From JBGSMF01 sp964651475 (GTDB taxonomy: Bacteria; Chloroflexota; Anaerolineae; Fen-1058): 64,000 nt of DNA. Both the position numbers and the translations under genes were made by a program. Below the pieces are notes generated by a model. That model was given only the letters and a program-made list of their open reading frames with translations. It had not been told where the DNA came from and searched no databases. Where the stretch lies: positions 119,984 to 183,983 of the forward strand of contig CAZYXV010000004.1 in assembly GCA_964651475.1 (NCBI GenBank), written 5' to 3'. This document shows, piece after piece, positions 34,227 to 42,463 of this stretch. Every line of letters starts with the position of its first letter. The first letter of the stretch is position 1.

Positions 34227-35245
34227 CCCGCCGCCGCTCCTACCAAAATAAAAAAGGCCATCATGAAAAAAAACAGCGCCGCCGCTAACACAAAGGGTAT
34301 GGCGATCACGCCGGCCAGGATGACGAGTGTTTTCAGGTCTGATTTCTCGAGCCATTCTATCCGCGGCGGCAGGCTGGTTTCGGGGCTTGATTCGATGCCG
34401 GCGATCAATTCCAGGTCAAACGCTTCTACGCGGACGCGCGTGTCGTAATACAGCAGCGTCAGGCCGGCGCACCAGATCGGCATGTACAGCACGGTGAGCA
34501 GCGCCCCAACGGCGGCGCTGATGGCTGTGCCCAATGCGAGGTTTTCGGCCAAGAGCGCCACTATAAATACGGCCAGCATGCTCGGTCCGCTGGTGACGGC
34601 GATGCTGAACAGGTACAACGCCGCCATCAAGCCGAACGCGCGCCAAAAGTTGCTTTTGGTCAGGATCCAGCATCGCCTGAGCGTGGTCCACACGCTGCCC
34701 TTTTCCAACACCGCCACCGGCCCCAGCAGCGTCAACGTGTTCACCGAAACGAACGCGATCAGCGGCAATACGCTCACCCAGCCCACACACGGGATGGCTC
34801 CATAGATTGACATCAGAACCATGACACCCAGGTACAACGCGGCAACCGCGCCCGTCACCGGCAGGCGGCGGAACGCCGCGCCGTAAGCCGCGCCCAGGCT
34901 GGCCGGGCGTTCCAAGAAACGCTGTCCCACCATCCACATCAGCGCGGGCGTCATCACCGTATAGATGATGGCGGTGCCGGTGAATGTCAGCAGCAGGTTG
35001 AGTCCCTGCCCGGCCAGCATCACGCTTGAAGGGTCGCCCTGAGAAAGACGCTCCGGGTTGAGCATGGGCGCCAGGACGACCATCCGCGTGATGGCGTCGA
35101 GCGTCGAAAGCGGCACGACGACGACGGCAGCGGCCAGCGCCAGCCTGAGAAAGTTGCGCCGGTAAACGTACATCGCCGCGTCGAGCATGTCGGCCACGCC
35201 CCTGGGTTGGAGGCGCAGCAAATGGGTGTTGCTGGATACATTCAT
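34223..35245 (-). CDS. Polytopic membrane protein of a DUF4129/DUF4350 operon
   Basis: ATG 35245 is chosen because AAGGTC lies upstream; the frame extends to 35293. The 340-residue product has about seven hydrophobic spans and the pattern RPRGVADMLDAAMYVYRRNFLRL at its N-terminus, common in multi-span proteins that precede DUF4129 genes in Chloroflexota and actinobacteria (glycerophosphoryl-diester phosphodiesterase membrane-domain type). No catalytic residues are evident. It is the first gene of the three-gene operon and is divergent from smc. Confidence 0.7.
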   Translation of the reverse strand: MNVSSNTHLLRLQPRGVADMLDAAMYVYRRNFLRLALAAAVVVVPLSTLDAITRMVVLAPMLNPERLSQGDPSSVMLAGQGLNLLLTFTGTAIIYTVMTPALMWMVGQRFLERPASLGAAYGAAFRRLPVTGAVAALYLGVMVLMSIYGAIPCVGWVSVLPLIAFVSVNTLTLLGPVAVLEKGSVWTTLRRCWILTKSNFWRAFGLMAALYLFSIAVTSGPSMLAVFIVALLAENLALGTAISAAVGALLTVLYMPIWCAGLTLLYYDTRVRVEAFDLELIAGIESSPETSLPPRIEWLEKSDLKTLVILAGVIAIPFVLAAALFFFMMAFFILVGAAAG

Positions 35246-35317
35246 GCCATTGACCTTGTATGACGGGCTTTCGGTGCTGCTAGTATACCACAAGTGGGCG
35301 AGGGGGGCGCGGGCGGT

Positions 35318-35346
35318 TTGCGCTGTGGTGCGGGCAGTGATAAAAT
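35318..35346 (+). promoter_or_regulatory. Candidate smc promoter
   Basis: TTGCGC (35318-35323) and TAAAAT (35341-35346) are separated by 17 bases. Transcription would start about 27 bases before smc ATG 35380. No clear ribosome site precedes that ATG, which is unusual for this window. Confidence 0.5.
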
Positions 35347-35379
35347 GCCCTATGAATAAAATTTGATAAGATCTAATCT

Positions 35380-38300
35380 ATGCGCCTCAAACATCTCGAT
35401 TTACAAGGCTTTAAAACCTTTGCCAGCAAAAGCGAATTTGTCTTTCCGACCGGCGTGACGGCCATCGTCGGGCCCAACGGCTCCGGCAAAAGCAACATCG
35501 CCGACGCGATCCGCTGGGTGCTGGGCGAGCAATCGTTCAGCGTGCTGCGCGGCAAGCGCACCGAAGACATGATCTTTGCCGGCAGCGAAAGCCGCCCGCG
35601 CGCGGGGCTGGCGCAGGTCTCGCTCACGCTGGATAACAGCGACGGCTGGCTGCCGGTCGAGTTCACCGAAGTGGTGGTGGGGCGGCGCGCCTCGCGCGAT
35701 GGGCAGAACGAGTATTTCTTGAACGGCAGCCGCGTGCGCCTGCGCGACATTACCGAACTGCTCAGCCAGAGCGGGCTGGCGCGCCGCACGTATGCCGTCA
35801 TCGGGCAAGGCCTGGTAGACCAGGCGCTCAGCCTGCGCCCCGAAGAACGGCGGGCGCTGTTTGAAGAGGCCGCCGGCATTGGCCTGTACCAGAGCAAGCG
35901 CGAAGAATCGCTGCGCAAACTCGACGAGACCCAGCGCAACCTGGAACGCGCCAGGGACATCCTGGCCGAAATCTCGCCGCGCCTGCGCAGCCTGCAGCGC
36001 CAGGCCGAGCGCAGCCAGCAGTTTGAGCGGCTGAACGGCGAGTTGCGCGATTTGCAGCGCACCTGGTACGGCTATCACTGGGCGCGCGCCCAGGAGGCTT
36101 TGCGCGACGCGCGCGCCATCGCCGACGCGCAAAGCGCCCAGTTGGGGCAGCAGCAAGCCCAACTCAACGCGCTGACCTACAAGCTGGCCGGCGTGCGCGA
36201 ACAACAATCCGCGCTGCGGGTCGAACTGACCACGTGGCAGCGCCAGGCCAACAAGTTGCGCGCCCAGGTAGAGGCGACTCGCCGCGAGCTGGCCGTGTTG
36301 GGCGAGCGCGACCGTCTGCTGGAGGCGCAGCAGGCCGAAGTGGAGGCCAGCTCTGCCGCGCTGCAGACTCAGCGCGCCGAGCAGGCCGAACGGCTGGCGC
36401 AGGCGCAGGCCCGGCTTGGAACGCTGCGCCAGCAAGCTGCCGATCACGTCGCCCACATCGCCCAGACCCGGCAATCGTTGCAAGAACGGCGAGCCGAACG
36501 CGAGCGTCTGGCCGCCCGGCGCGCCGAGGCGCAGCGGCGCATCTTTCAACTGGCGGGGCAGGTCGGCGACCGGCGCAATCGCCGCGCCCAGTTGGCCGAG
36601 CGCCGCGCCGAGATTCAGCGCGATATGGCCGCGCGCCACCAGGAGCGGACGCAACTCGAAGAAGAACTGGCCCGGCAGCGCCAGACCATTGAGCAAATCG
36701 AGCGCGACGTTGCCGCGTTGAACGAGCGGCAAGAGGCCCTCCGGGAGCAAGGTCAGGCCTGCGCTGCTCAAATTGCCGCAAGCCAGCATCGCCAGTCTGC
36801 GCTGGAGCAATCCCTGGCCCAGGCGCGCGCCGCCGAGACTGAGCTGCGCGCCCGGCTGGACGCGCTGGGTAAGGTGCGAGACGAACTGGAAGGATATTCC
36901 GCCGGCGTGCAAATGGTGATGAATGCGCGCATCCCCGGCGTGCGCGGGCCGTTGGCCACGCTCATTAATGCGCCGCCGGAATGGGAGCGCGCTATCGAGG
37001 CCGCGCTGGGCCAGGACGTGCAGGCGCTGGTGATAGATACCTGGACCGCCGCGCAAGCCGCGCGCGAGCGCTTGGGCGAACAAGGCCGCGCCACTCTCAT
37101 ATTGCTCGATTTGATTGAGGAACGCGCGCGCCAGCGCGCCGATGCGCCCAAGCCCAATCGGTGGCAGCGCTTGCTGGCGCGGCTTGGGCAACTGACCATT
37201 TCGCGTTTCACGCTTCACATTTCGCGTCTCACGTTCCAACTTCCACGCCTCACATTCAGCGCGCCCGACGCCGCTTTGTCCTTTCCATCATCCTCCATTT
37301 ACCTTGCGGATGCGGTGACGTGCGAGCCGGCGTTACGCCCCGTGATCGAAGCATTGCTTGGGCGCACCATCCTGGCCGCTGATCTGGAGACGGCCCACGC
37401 CATTGCGCACGCGCTGAAACCCGGCGAACAAGTGGTCACGCCCGAAGAAGATGTGTTGACGGACAGGGGCACCGCGCTGCTTGGGCAGGTCGGCGCGGGG
37501 GGACTGCTGACGCGCGAGCGCGAGTGGCGCGAGCTGCCGGCCCAGCTGGCGCTGGCAGAAAAGCACTCCGCCGAAATCCAGGCTCAACTCGACCGCGAGG
37601 CCGCCCAGCAGCTCAAGTTGATGAATCAACAGACGGCGCTGGCGCAGGCGGCGGAGGAATTGAATAATCAATCGCGCCAACGATCATCCGAGCGCGACAC
37701 GCTGGCGCGCGCCGCCGAGAGATTGGGCGAGCAGATCAAGTGGGAAGGCGAGCGCATCAACCAACTTGAAAGCGACCTGGGCGGCGTGCAATCCAAAGAA
37801 GCCGCGCTCGAAGCCGAGCTTCAGACGCTTGCGGCTCAGCAATCCGCCGAAGAAGAAAACATTCGGGCGTGCGAAGCGCAACTGGGGGAATTGTCGCTCG
37901 AAGAATTGGAAGCGCAGTTGGCTTCGCTGCAGACCGCCGCCGCCGTGACCGAGCAAGCTATCCGCGGGCAAGAAGCCGTGCTGAGCGGCGAGCAAAGCGC
38001 GCTGGCAAAACTAGACGCGCAGCTCGGGTCCTGGGCCGGGCGAACGGCGCAGTTGGCGCACGAGCGCTTTGGGCTGAGCGCGCAAATCGAAAGCTTGCGC
38101 CTCAATGATCATCGCGGCGCCGGCGAGCTGGACCAGATCGAGGCGCGCATCCACCCGGCCGAAGCGCAGTTGGATCAATTAGAACAAGCGCGCACGACGA
38201 CCGAGACCGAAGAGAGCGCCGCCCGCGCACGCATCCGGGATCACGAAGCGCGCCACAATACGGCCTTGCTCGAAGCCTCCCGGCGCGAGGACGACATTGC

Positions 38301-39108
38301 CGCGCTGCGCGAGCGCATTGATGAGGACTTGGGGCTGATGGAGCTAGAGATGGCCGAAGACGTGAGCGGCCCGCTGCCGTTGCCCCTGCGCCCCATCGTC
38401 GAAGAATTGCCCGTCGTCAACGCCATACCGGAGGGGTTGGAAGATTCCATCCGGCGGCGCAAGGCGGCGCTGCACCGCCTGGGGCCAATCAATGCCGAGG
38501 CCCAAACCGAATACCAGGAAACGTTCGAACGGCACACCTTCCTCACCACGCAGTGCGCCGACCTGGAACAGGCCATCACCTCGCTGCACCAGGTCATTGC
38601 CGAGCTGGACGAATTGATGCGCAAATCGTTCCTGAAAACGTTCGAGGCCATCGCCCAGGAATTCAAGGGGACCTTTACGCAATTGTTCGGCGGCGGGTCG
38701 GCTAAAATCGTCTTGACCGACCCGGATAACCTCACCGCGACGGGGATTGACATTGTGGCGCGCCCGCCCGGCAAGCGCCAGCAAGGACTGGCGCTGCTTT
38801 CCGGCGGCGAACGGGCGCTCACCGCCGCGGCGCTGCTCTTTTCAATCATCAAGGTGCGCCCGACGCCGTTCTGCGTGCTCGACGAAGTGGACGCCGCGTT
38901 GGACGAGGCCAACGTGACGCGCTTTCGCGATATTCTCAAAGAATTGTCGTCCACCACCCAGTTTGTGTTGATTACGCACAATCGCGGCACCATCGAGGCC
39001 GCCGATACGATCTATGGCATTACCATGGGCGCGGATCACGCCAGCCGCGTGCTGTCGTACCGGCTGGATGGGCAGGAATTGCAATCCAGCAGCAAGATTG
39101 TCACGTGA
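35380..39108 (+). CDS. smc: Chromosome segregation ATPase SMC
   Basis: SMC dimers compact and segregate chromosomes with ScpA and ScpB. The 1,242-residue protein has Walker A GPNGSGKSN (31-39), long coiled coils (about 165-495 and 700-1030), a hinge (about 497-700), and a C-terminal head with signature LLSGGERALTAAALL and Walker B PFCVLDEVDAALDEANV. The N-terminal RTYAVIGQGLVDQALSLRPEERR region is typical. A 63-base insertion at 37195-37257 encodes three imperfect heptapeptides (TISRFTL, HISRLTF, QLPRLTF) inside the hinge between its two conserved halves; the surrounding linker is also expanded. scpA and scpB are not adjacent. Confidence 0.96.
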   Translation: MRLKHLDLQGFKTFASKSEFVFPTGVTAIVGPNGSGKSNIADAIRWVLGEQSFSVLRGKRTEDMIFAGSESRPRAGLAQVSLTLDNSDGWLPVEFTEVVVGRRASRDGQNEYFLNGSRVRLRDITELLSQSGLARRTYAVIGQGLVDQALSLRPEERRALFEEAAGIGLYQSKREESLRKLDETQRNLERARDILAEISPRLRSLQRQAERSQQFERLNGELRDLQRTWYGYHWARAQEALRDARAIADAQSAQLGQQQAQLNALTYKLAGVREQQSALRVELTTWQRQANKLRAQVEATRRELAVLGERDRLLEAQQAEVEASSAALQTQRAEQAERLAQAQARLGTLRQQAADHVAHIAQTRQSLQERRAERERLAARRAEAQRRIFQLAGQVGDRRNRRAQLAERRAEIQRDMAARHQERTQLEEELARQRQTIEQIERDVAALNERQEALREQGQACAAQIAASQHRQSALEQSLAQARAAETELRARLDALGKVRDELEGYSAGVQMVMNARIPGVRGPLATLINAPPEWERAIEAALGQDVQALVIDTWTAAQAARERLGEQGRATLILLDLIEERARQRADAPKPNRWQRLLARLGQLTISRFTLHISRLTFQLPRLTFSAPDAALSFPSSSIYLADAVTCEPALRPVIEALLGRTILAADLETAHAIAHALKPGEQVVTPEEDVLTDRGTALLGQVGAGGLLTREREWRELPAQLALAEKHSAEIQAQLDREAAQQLKLMNQQTALAQAAEELNNQSRQRSSERDTLARAAERLGEQIKWEGERINQLESDLGGVQSKEAALEAELQTLAAQQSAEEENIRACEAQLGELSLEELEAQLASLQTAAAVTEQAIRGQEAVLSGEQSALAKLDAQLGSWAGRTAQLAHERFGLSAQIESLRLNDHRGAGELDQIEARIHPAEAQLDQLEQARTTTETEESAARARIRDHEARHNTALLEASRREDDIAALRERIDEDLGLMELEMAEDVSGPLPLPLRPIVEELPVVNAIPEGLEDSIRRRKAALHRLGPINAEAQTEYQETFERHTFLTTQCADLEQAITSLHQVIAELDELMRKSFLKTFEAIAQEFKGTFTQLFGGGSAKIVLTDPDNLTATGIDIVARPPGKRQQGLALLSGGERALTAAALLFSIIKVRPTPFCVLDEVDAALDEANVTRFRDILKELSSTTQFVLITHNRGTIEAADTIYGITMGADHASRVLSYRLDGQELQSSSKIVT

Positions 39109-39116
39109 TGCGCCTG

Positions 39117-39213
39117 ACGTGTTTTGCCCTGCAGACAGTTTTTGTACAAGCCTACCGTGGGGACAAGTCTCTACAAACATTGTCGCAATGGCTGCTCTAC
39201 AGGGGCAAAACAC
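39117..39213. repeat. Inverted repeat downstream of smc
   Basis: CGTGTTTTGCCCTG begins at 39117 and its near-perfect complement, CAGGGGCAAAACACG, ends near 39213. The unit is about 97 bases, non-coding, and could be a MITE or a bulky terminator. A related CAGGGGCAAAGCACA string follows mraY near 2661, without a partner arm. Confidence 0.5.
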
Positions 39214-39261
39214 GCAAAAGACAGGTAGGGCAAAAGGCGACAAAGTTGTCGCTGACTTAAA

Positions 39262-39268
39262 GTTAGGC
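39262..39268 (+). other. attC/attI-like core site at the left edge of the cassette run
   Basis: GTTAGGC fits the integron recombination core GTTRRRY. It lies 30 bases before the first cassette-type gene, where the crossover point of a first cassette would be. A seven-base match alone is weak; the paired full site at 39996-40125 gives it meaning. Confidence 0.4.
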
Positions 39269-39297
39269 GGCACGTCACCATTCAGGAGAGATTCGTT

Positions 39298-39958
39298 ATG
39301 GATGCAGAGGCTGCAAGATCTTGGGACGGTTTTGAATTGATAGCGATGAATGAGCAAGTCAGTTTGTTCAGGGATTACCTAAGTCCTGGAGAGCTTCTTA
39401 CAGGCCGAGGTTGAGAAGTATCGGAAACGGGGGAGAGATTTGCAACATGAACGATATAGGAAACTGATAGAGAAAGGTGGCCTAATTGATCCGACTGAAC
39501 CACCCCCAGCGGAAGAGGCCTGGGTTAGTAACCAGAAAGAGATGATAGAGACTATCTTTATTGCTACATTGCGAGAATCGCTTTTCATAAGTCTTTACGC
39601 TTTTCTCGAATTGCGGCTAATTGAAGAATGCCGTTATCGGGAACGATGGGGTAAGACCGAGGTGCCTCTTAAAGACGTCATTCGTGGTGGTATTGACAAA
39701 GCAAAGGACTGTTTGAAAGGGCAGGTTGATTTTAGCGGTCGAGAATGGCAAGAGATTAAGAACTATCAGAGGCTTCGGGATTTTTTCGTTCACTGTGGCA
39801 GTTTTGAGAATGTGAAAAGTGAAGACCACAAAAGGTTGCTCAGAGAATATGCTAATCGTGAGCCGACTTTATCTCTGGGCAGTAATGGAATAGGTCTCCA
39901 GAAAGGCTTCTGCGAAAAAGTGCTTGATACAGTCGAAGAATTCCTTCGCTTGTTGTAG
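39298..39958 (+). pseudogene. Frameshifted HEPN-like gene
   Basis: ATG 39298 follows AGGAGAG and reads 38 codons (to TGA 39412-39414), ending LFRDYLSPGELL. From about 39383 a second frame, offset by one base, reads VLESFLQAEVEKYRKRGRDLQ and continues to 39958 through IETIFIATLRESLFISLYAFLE and NYQRLRDFFVHCG. The segment R-DFFV-H fits the HEPN RNase motif R-x4-H. The two frames join naturally, so this looks like one gene broken by a one-base gain (or two-base loss) in 39380-39411, or a sequencing error. It is AT-richer than smc. The frame from TTG 39440 alone could give a truncated 172-residue protein. Confidence 0.6.
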
Positions 39959-39995
39959 TTGTCAATTTTTAGTAGAGCATGGGGCATGCCGAACC

Positions 39996-40125
39996 GCCCA
40001 ACAACGGCTTGCACCCGACTGGCCTTACGCTACGAGTTCCAAGGTTACTTTCGCGTGGTCATCGCCGTTCGGGGCGCAGGCGTTCTTCGTCGCACCCTGG
40101 TCGGCGGGTGATGCTGACGTTAGGC
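39996..40125 (+). other. attC-like recombination site
   Basis: GCCCAAC (39996-40002) and GTTAGGC (40119-40125) fit the R'' and R' core boxes. Inside them, GCTTGCACCCG (40007-40017) pairs with CGGGTGATGC (40105-40114) as L''/L' boxes, with one unpaired extra base in the left arm, as in true attC sites. The 130-base length is within the attC range. The centre contains TACGCTACGAG and TTTCGCGTGGTCATC, shared with the half-site at 40778. Confidence 0.6.
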
Positions 40126-40170
40126 CCCATATATCAACAATGCTAACAAATGTGCCCTGTTCTGTATAGA

Positions 40171-40262
40171 GTATCATCTCAAAATGTAGGGGCGACTCTT
40201 GCGGTCGCCCATATGAGGGCAGGGGCAAGCCCTGCCACTACCCCGGATTATTGAGAAGATAC
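40171..40262. mobile_element. 92-bp MITE, copy 2
   Basis: This copy runs from GTATCATCTCAA to TTGAGAAGATAC and is flanked by a perfect eight-base duplication, TGTATAGA, at 40163-40170 and 40263-40270. It is the same length as copy 1 (25187-25278) in reverse orientation and very similar along its length. It is inserted within a cassette, after the attC-like site. The rest of 39959-40351 holds no gene that I can support. Confidence 0.85.
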
Positions 40263-40351
40263 TGTATAGAAATAGTAGGACCTTGGTTACCATACATTCC
40301 AGTTTTATATCTGGTGTAATCGAGCTCTAGTTACTATGAAGGGACAAACTG

Positions 40352-40696
40352 ATGGATGCTGGACATGAAGATTCTGTATGGACAAAGAAAGGGGCCACTT
40401 TAAGCGACAAAACCGCTCAAAGAGAATTTGGCCTGACCCAACAGGAGATTGTTGAAGCCATACAGTGTGGCAAATTGCAATATCGTGAGAATAATATCTA
40501 TGGGAATCCGTATTTACGGTTGATCCGAAGTGAAGTAGAAGCACTAGTCAGCGAGAAGCATGGGGATGACTACCTGAAGGATAAGAAACTAAAAAAAGAG
40601 TTAGCACAGATCAATAAAACACTAAAAACCCTGAAGGCCCAAACCATCTCTCTTGAGAAGAGAAAAGCTGAACTTTTAAAACTTTTGGGGAAGTGA
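40352..40696 (+). CDS. Small conserved hypothetical protein with coiled-coil tail
   Basis: ATG 40352 follows GAAGGGA. The 114-residue protein begins with a helix-turn-helix-like part (TLSDKTAQREFGLTQQEIVEAIQCGKLQYREN, then GNPYLRLIRSEVEALV), which resembles MerR/excisionase-type helices that read a DNA or RNA site. It ends in a Lys/Glu/Leu-rich coiled coil (KKELAQINKTLKTLKAQTISLEKRK). Function is unknown; DNA binding is only a guess. It sits between an attC-like site and an attC half-site, as a single-gene cassette would. Confidence 0.65.
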   Translation: MDAGHEDSVWTKKGATLSDKTAQREFGLTQQEIVEAIQCGKLQYRENNIYGNPYLRLIRSEVEALVSEKHGDDYLKDKKLKKELAQINKTLKTLKAQTISLEKRKAELLKLLGK

Positions 40697-40777
40697 ACGT
40701 CGTAACTGGACAATCTATTGATTGCTCGACTAAATTTGATTCTACAGACCGTAGCACTGCTTCTGAAAATAAACGGG

Positions 40778-40861
40778 GCCTACCCAGCGCATGCAGCCGA
40801 CCACCCATACGCTGCGAGTTCCAGAGCTACTTTCGCGTGGTCATCATCATTCGGGGCGCGG
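40778..40861 (+). other. attC-like half-site (right half lost)
   Basis: GCCTACC-CAGCG-CATGCAGCCGACC at 40778-40802 lines up with GCCCAAC-AACGG-CTTGCACCCGACT of the complete site. The next 55 bases are near-identical (CGAGTTCCA, CTACTTTCGCGTGGTCATC, TTCGGGGCGC). The right arm is missing, replaced by a methyltransferase gene fragment. Confidence 0.5.
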
Positions 40862-40869
40862 CGTCCCCG

Positions 40870-41040
40870 CACACACCAGAAGGGCTTGGGGCTATCCTCA
40901 AGGCTGCAGGCTTTGACGATATTCAGATTTTTTCCAAAGTGGCAGAATTCGTTTGTGCCACCGACGAAGAATATGGGTCTACATTATGGTCGCACAAGGC
41001 GCGAAACATTGGAGGAGATAGAACGAATAACAGGTGAGGA
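40870..41040 (+). pseudogene. C-terminal fragment of a SAM-dependent methyltransferase
   Basis: The frame from 40870 reads HTPEGLGAILKAAGFDDIQIFSKVAEFVCATDEEYGSTLWSHKAR in segments typical of the end of class I methyltransferases (AAGF, then LWSH). After KAR (about 41007) the similarity continues in the next frame as ETLEEIERITGEEG. So the gene is cut at its 5' end by the attC-like half-site, frameshifted, and cut at its 3' end by a dispersed repeat (41056-41074). It cannot make a working enzyme. Confidence 0.55.
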
Positions 41041-41055
41041 AGGGATGCCAGCCTG

Positions 41056-41074
41056 CTCTCCGACAGGCTGCTAG
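41056..41074. repeat. Dispersed 19-base repeat end
   Basis: CTCTCCGACAGGCTGCTAG is identical to 30091-30109. It is preceded by GGGATGCCAGCCTG, which is also found before the related end at 48971-48989. It marks the right edge of the methyltransferase fragment. Confidence 0.6.
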
Positions 41075-41110
41075 CCAAGCTCGATTGCGAATGGTGTGAA
41101 TTCAACTATT

Positions 41111-41183
41111 ACCAACGTTGACCGCAGACTAGCACCGCGTTCAACCGACTTGCCTCACGCGCCGCGTTTAACCATTGTTAGGT
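41111..41183 (+). other. Possible degenerate attC-like site before the DUF362 gene
   Basis: GTTAGGT (41177-41183) fits the R' core, and ACCAACG (about 41111) is a poor R''. CACGCGCCGCGTTTAACC between them can form a hairpin with upstream GCGTTCAACC-type bases. Pairing is much weaker than in the site at 39996-40125. Confidence 0.3.
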
Positions 41184-41294
41184 GTTCCAAAGTGTTTCGA
41201 GCAAATCAGCGAGTCCGGCGCAGATCGGCAAGCGGCTGACGCACATGTTGGTCGGCTTAATCACGATGAGGCAAAACGAAAAGGGGACAACCTG

Positions 41295-42434
41295 ATGACG
41301 ACTAGATCCAAAGTAGCTGTGCTGTACACGCAGCCAGAGACCGTTATTCAAGATTACGAGAGATTGTTCCAACTGGCAGGCGGGGCCAATGCTCTTCAGC
41401 CTCATACGACCACGATTCTCAAAGACAACATTACCTGGCATTTCCCAATGCCAGGGGCCAATACTACTCCCTGGCAACTTGAGGGCACGATCCTTGCTCT
41501 GCGACAAGCTGGCTTTGATGATCTGGTGTGCGTGCAAAACAAAACAGTAGTCACCAATGCTTTCAAAGGGGAAGACCTGAATGGCTACGTGCCAATCTTC
41601 CAGCATTATAATGTCTCGGTGCGATACAACTTTCGCAAGGAAGATATGAATTGGATTCCTTATCAGCCAACAGCCAAAATGCTGGCCCTGGATCATATCT
41701 ATCCTGAAGGGATCTATATTCCGGATTATTTCATGGGCAGGAATATCGTTCACCTGCCGACGGTCAAGACGCATATGTATACCACCACTACCGGGGCGAT
41801 GAAAAACGCCTTCGGCGGACTGCTCAGCAAGTATCGGCATTACACACACACCTGGATTCACGAAACGCTGGTGGATTTGTTGGCCATCCAGAAAGAAATC
41901 CATCCCGGCATTTTTGCTCTGATGGATGGTACGACGGCTGGCAATGGGGCTGGGCCGCGTATGGTGCAGCCAGTGCTCAAGCACGTCATCTTGGCCTCAG
42001 CTGATCAAGTTGCGATTGATGCAATAGCGGCTAAGCTGATGGGATTTGACCCGCTCAGCATCAAGTACATCCGCTTGGCTCACGAGCGAGGGCTGGGCGT
42101 GGGTGATCTCCGCGACATTGAACTGGTCGGTGACGACGTATCGGGGGAGAACTGGGGTTTTAAGGTCGGATACAATTCTCACAGCTTCCTGGCTTGGTTG
42201 GCCTGGTACGGCCCAACTCGGATCTTCCAAAAGGTGGTTTTGCGAACGCCATTGGTAATCGTTCCTATTCTGATTGGCGAAATTGAGCAGGACTATCTCT
42301 ACTGGCCGCTGAAGTATAAAGGCATCGCCAAGCATTGGCGCCAGAACACCATGTGGGGACAGTGTTTCCAACGGTATCAGGAACAAGGACACTTGGTAGA
42401 TTCAATAAGTAAAGTTCACTTATTACCTGGCTGA
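41295..42434 (+). CDS. DUF362 domain protein
   Basis: ATG 41295 follows AGGGGA by about eight bases; the frame is open from 41175 but that part is not protein-like. The 379-residue product has the DUF362 core: TILKDNITWHFPMPGANTTPW, NIVHLPTVKTHMYTTTTGAMKNAFGGLL and FALMDGTTAGNGAGPRM-type segments, then VAIDAIAAKLMGFDP. DUF362 proteins are often linked to ferredoxins or metal centres, but here no 4Fe-4S motif is present. Biochemical role is unknown. An aldo/keto reductase gene follows after 29 bases, probably in the same unit. Confidence 0.82.
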   Translation: MTTRSKVAVLYTQPETVIQDYERLFQLAGGANALQPHTTTILKDNITWHFPMPGANTTPWQLEGTILALRQAGFDDLVCVQNKTVVTNAFKGEDLNGYVPIFQHYNVSVRYNFRKEDMNWIPYQPTAKMLALDHIYPEGIYIPDYFMGRNIVHLPTVKTHMYTTTTGAMKNAFGGLLSKYRHYTHTWIHETLVDLLAIQKEIHPGIFALMDGTTAGNGAGPRMVQPVLKHVILASADQVAIDAIAAKLMGFDPLSIKYIRLAHERGLGVGDLRDIELVGDDVSGENWGFKVGYNSHSFLAWLAWYGPTRIFQKVVLRTPLVIVPILIGEIEQDYLYWPLKYKGIAKHWRQNTMWGQCFQRYQEQGHLVDSISKVHLLPG

Positions 42435-42463
42435 CCTGATGCGAGGTATTAGCATAGAAGAGT

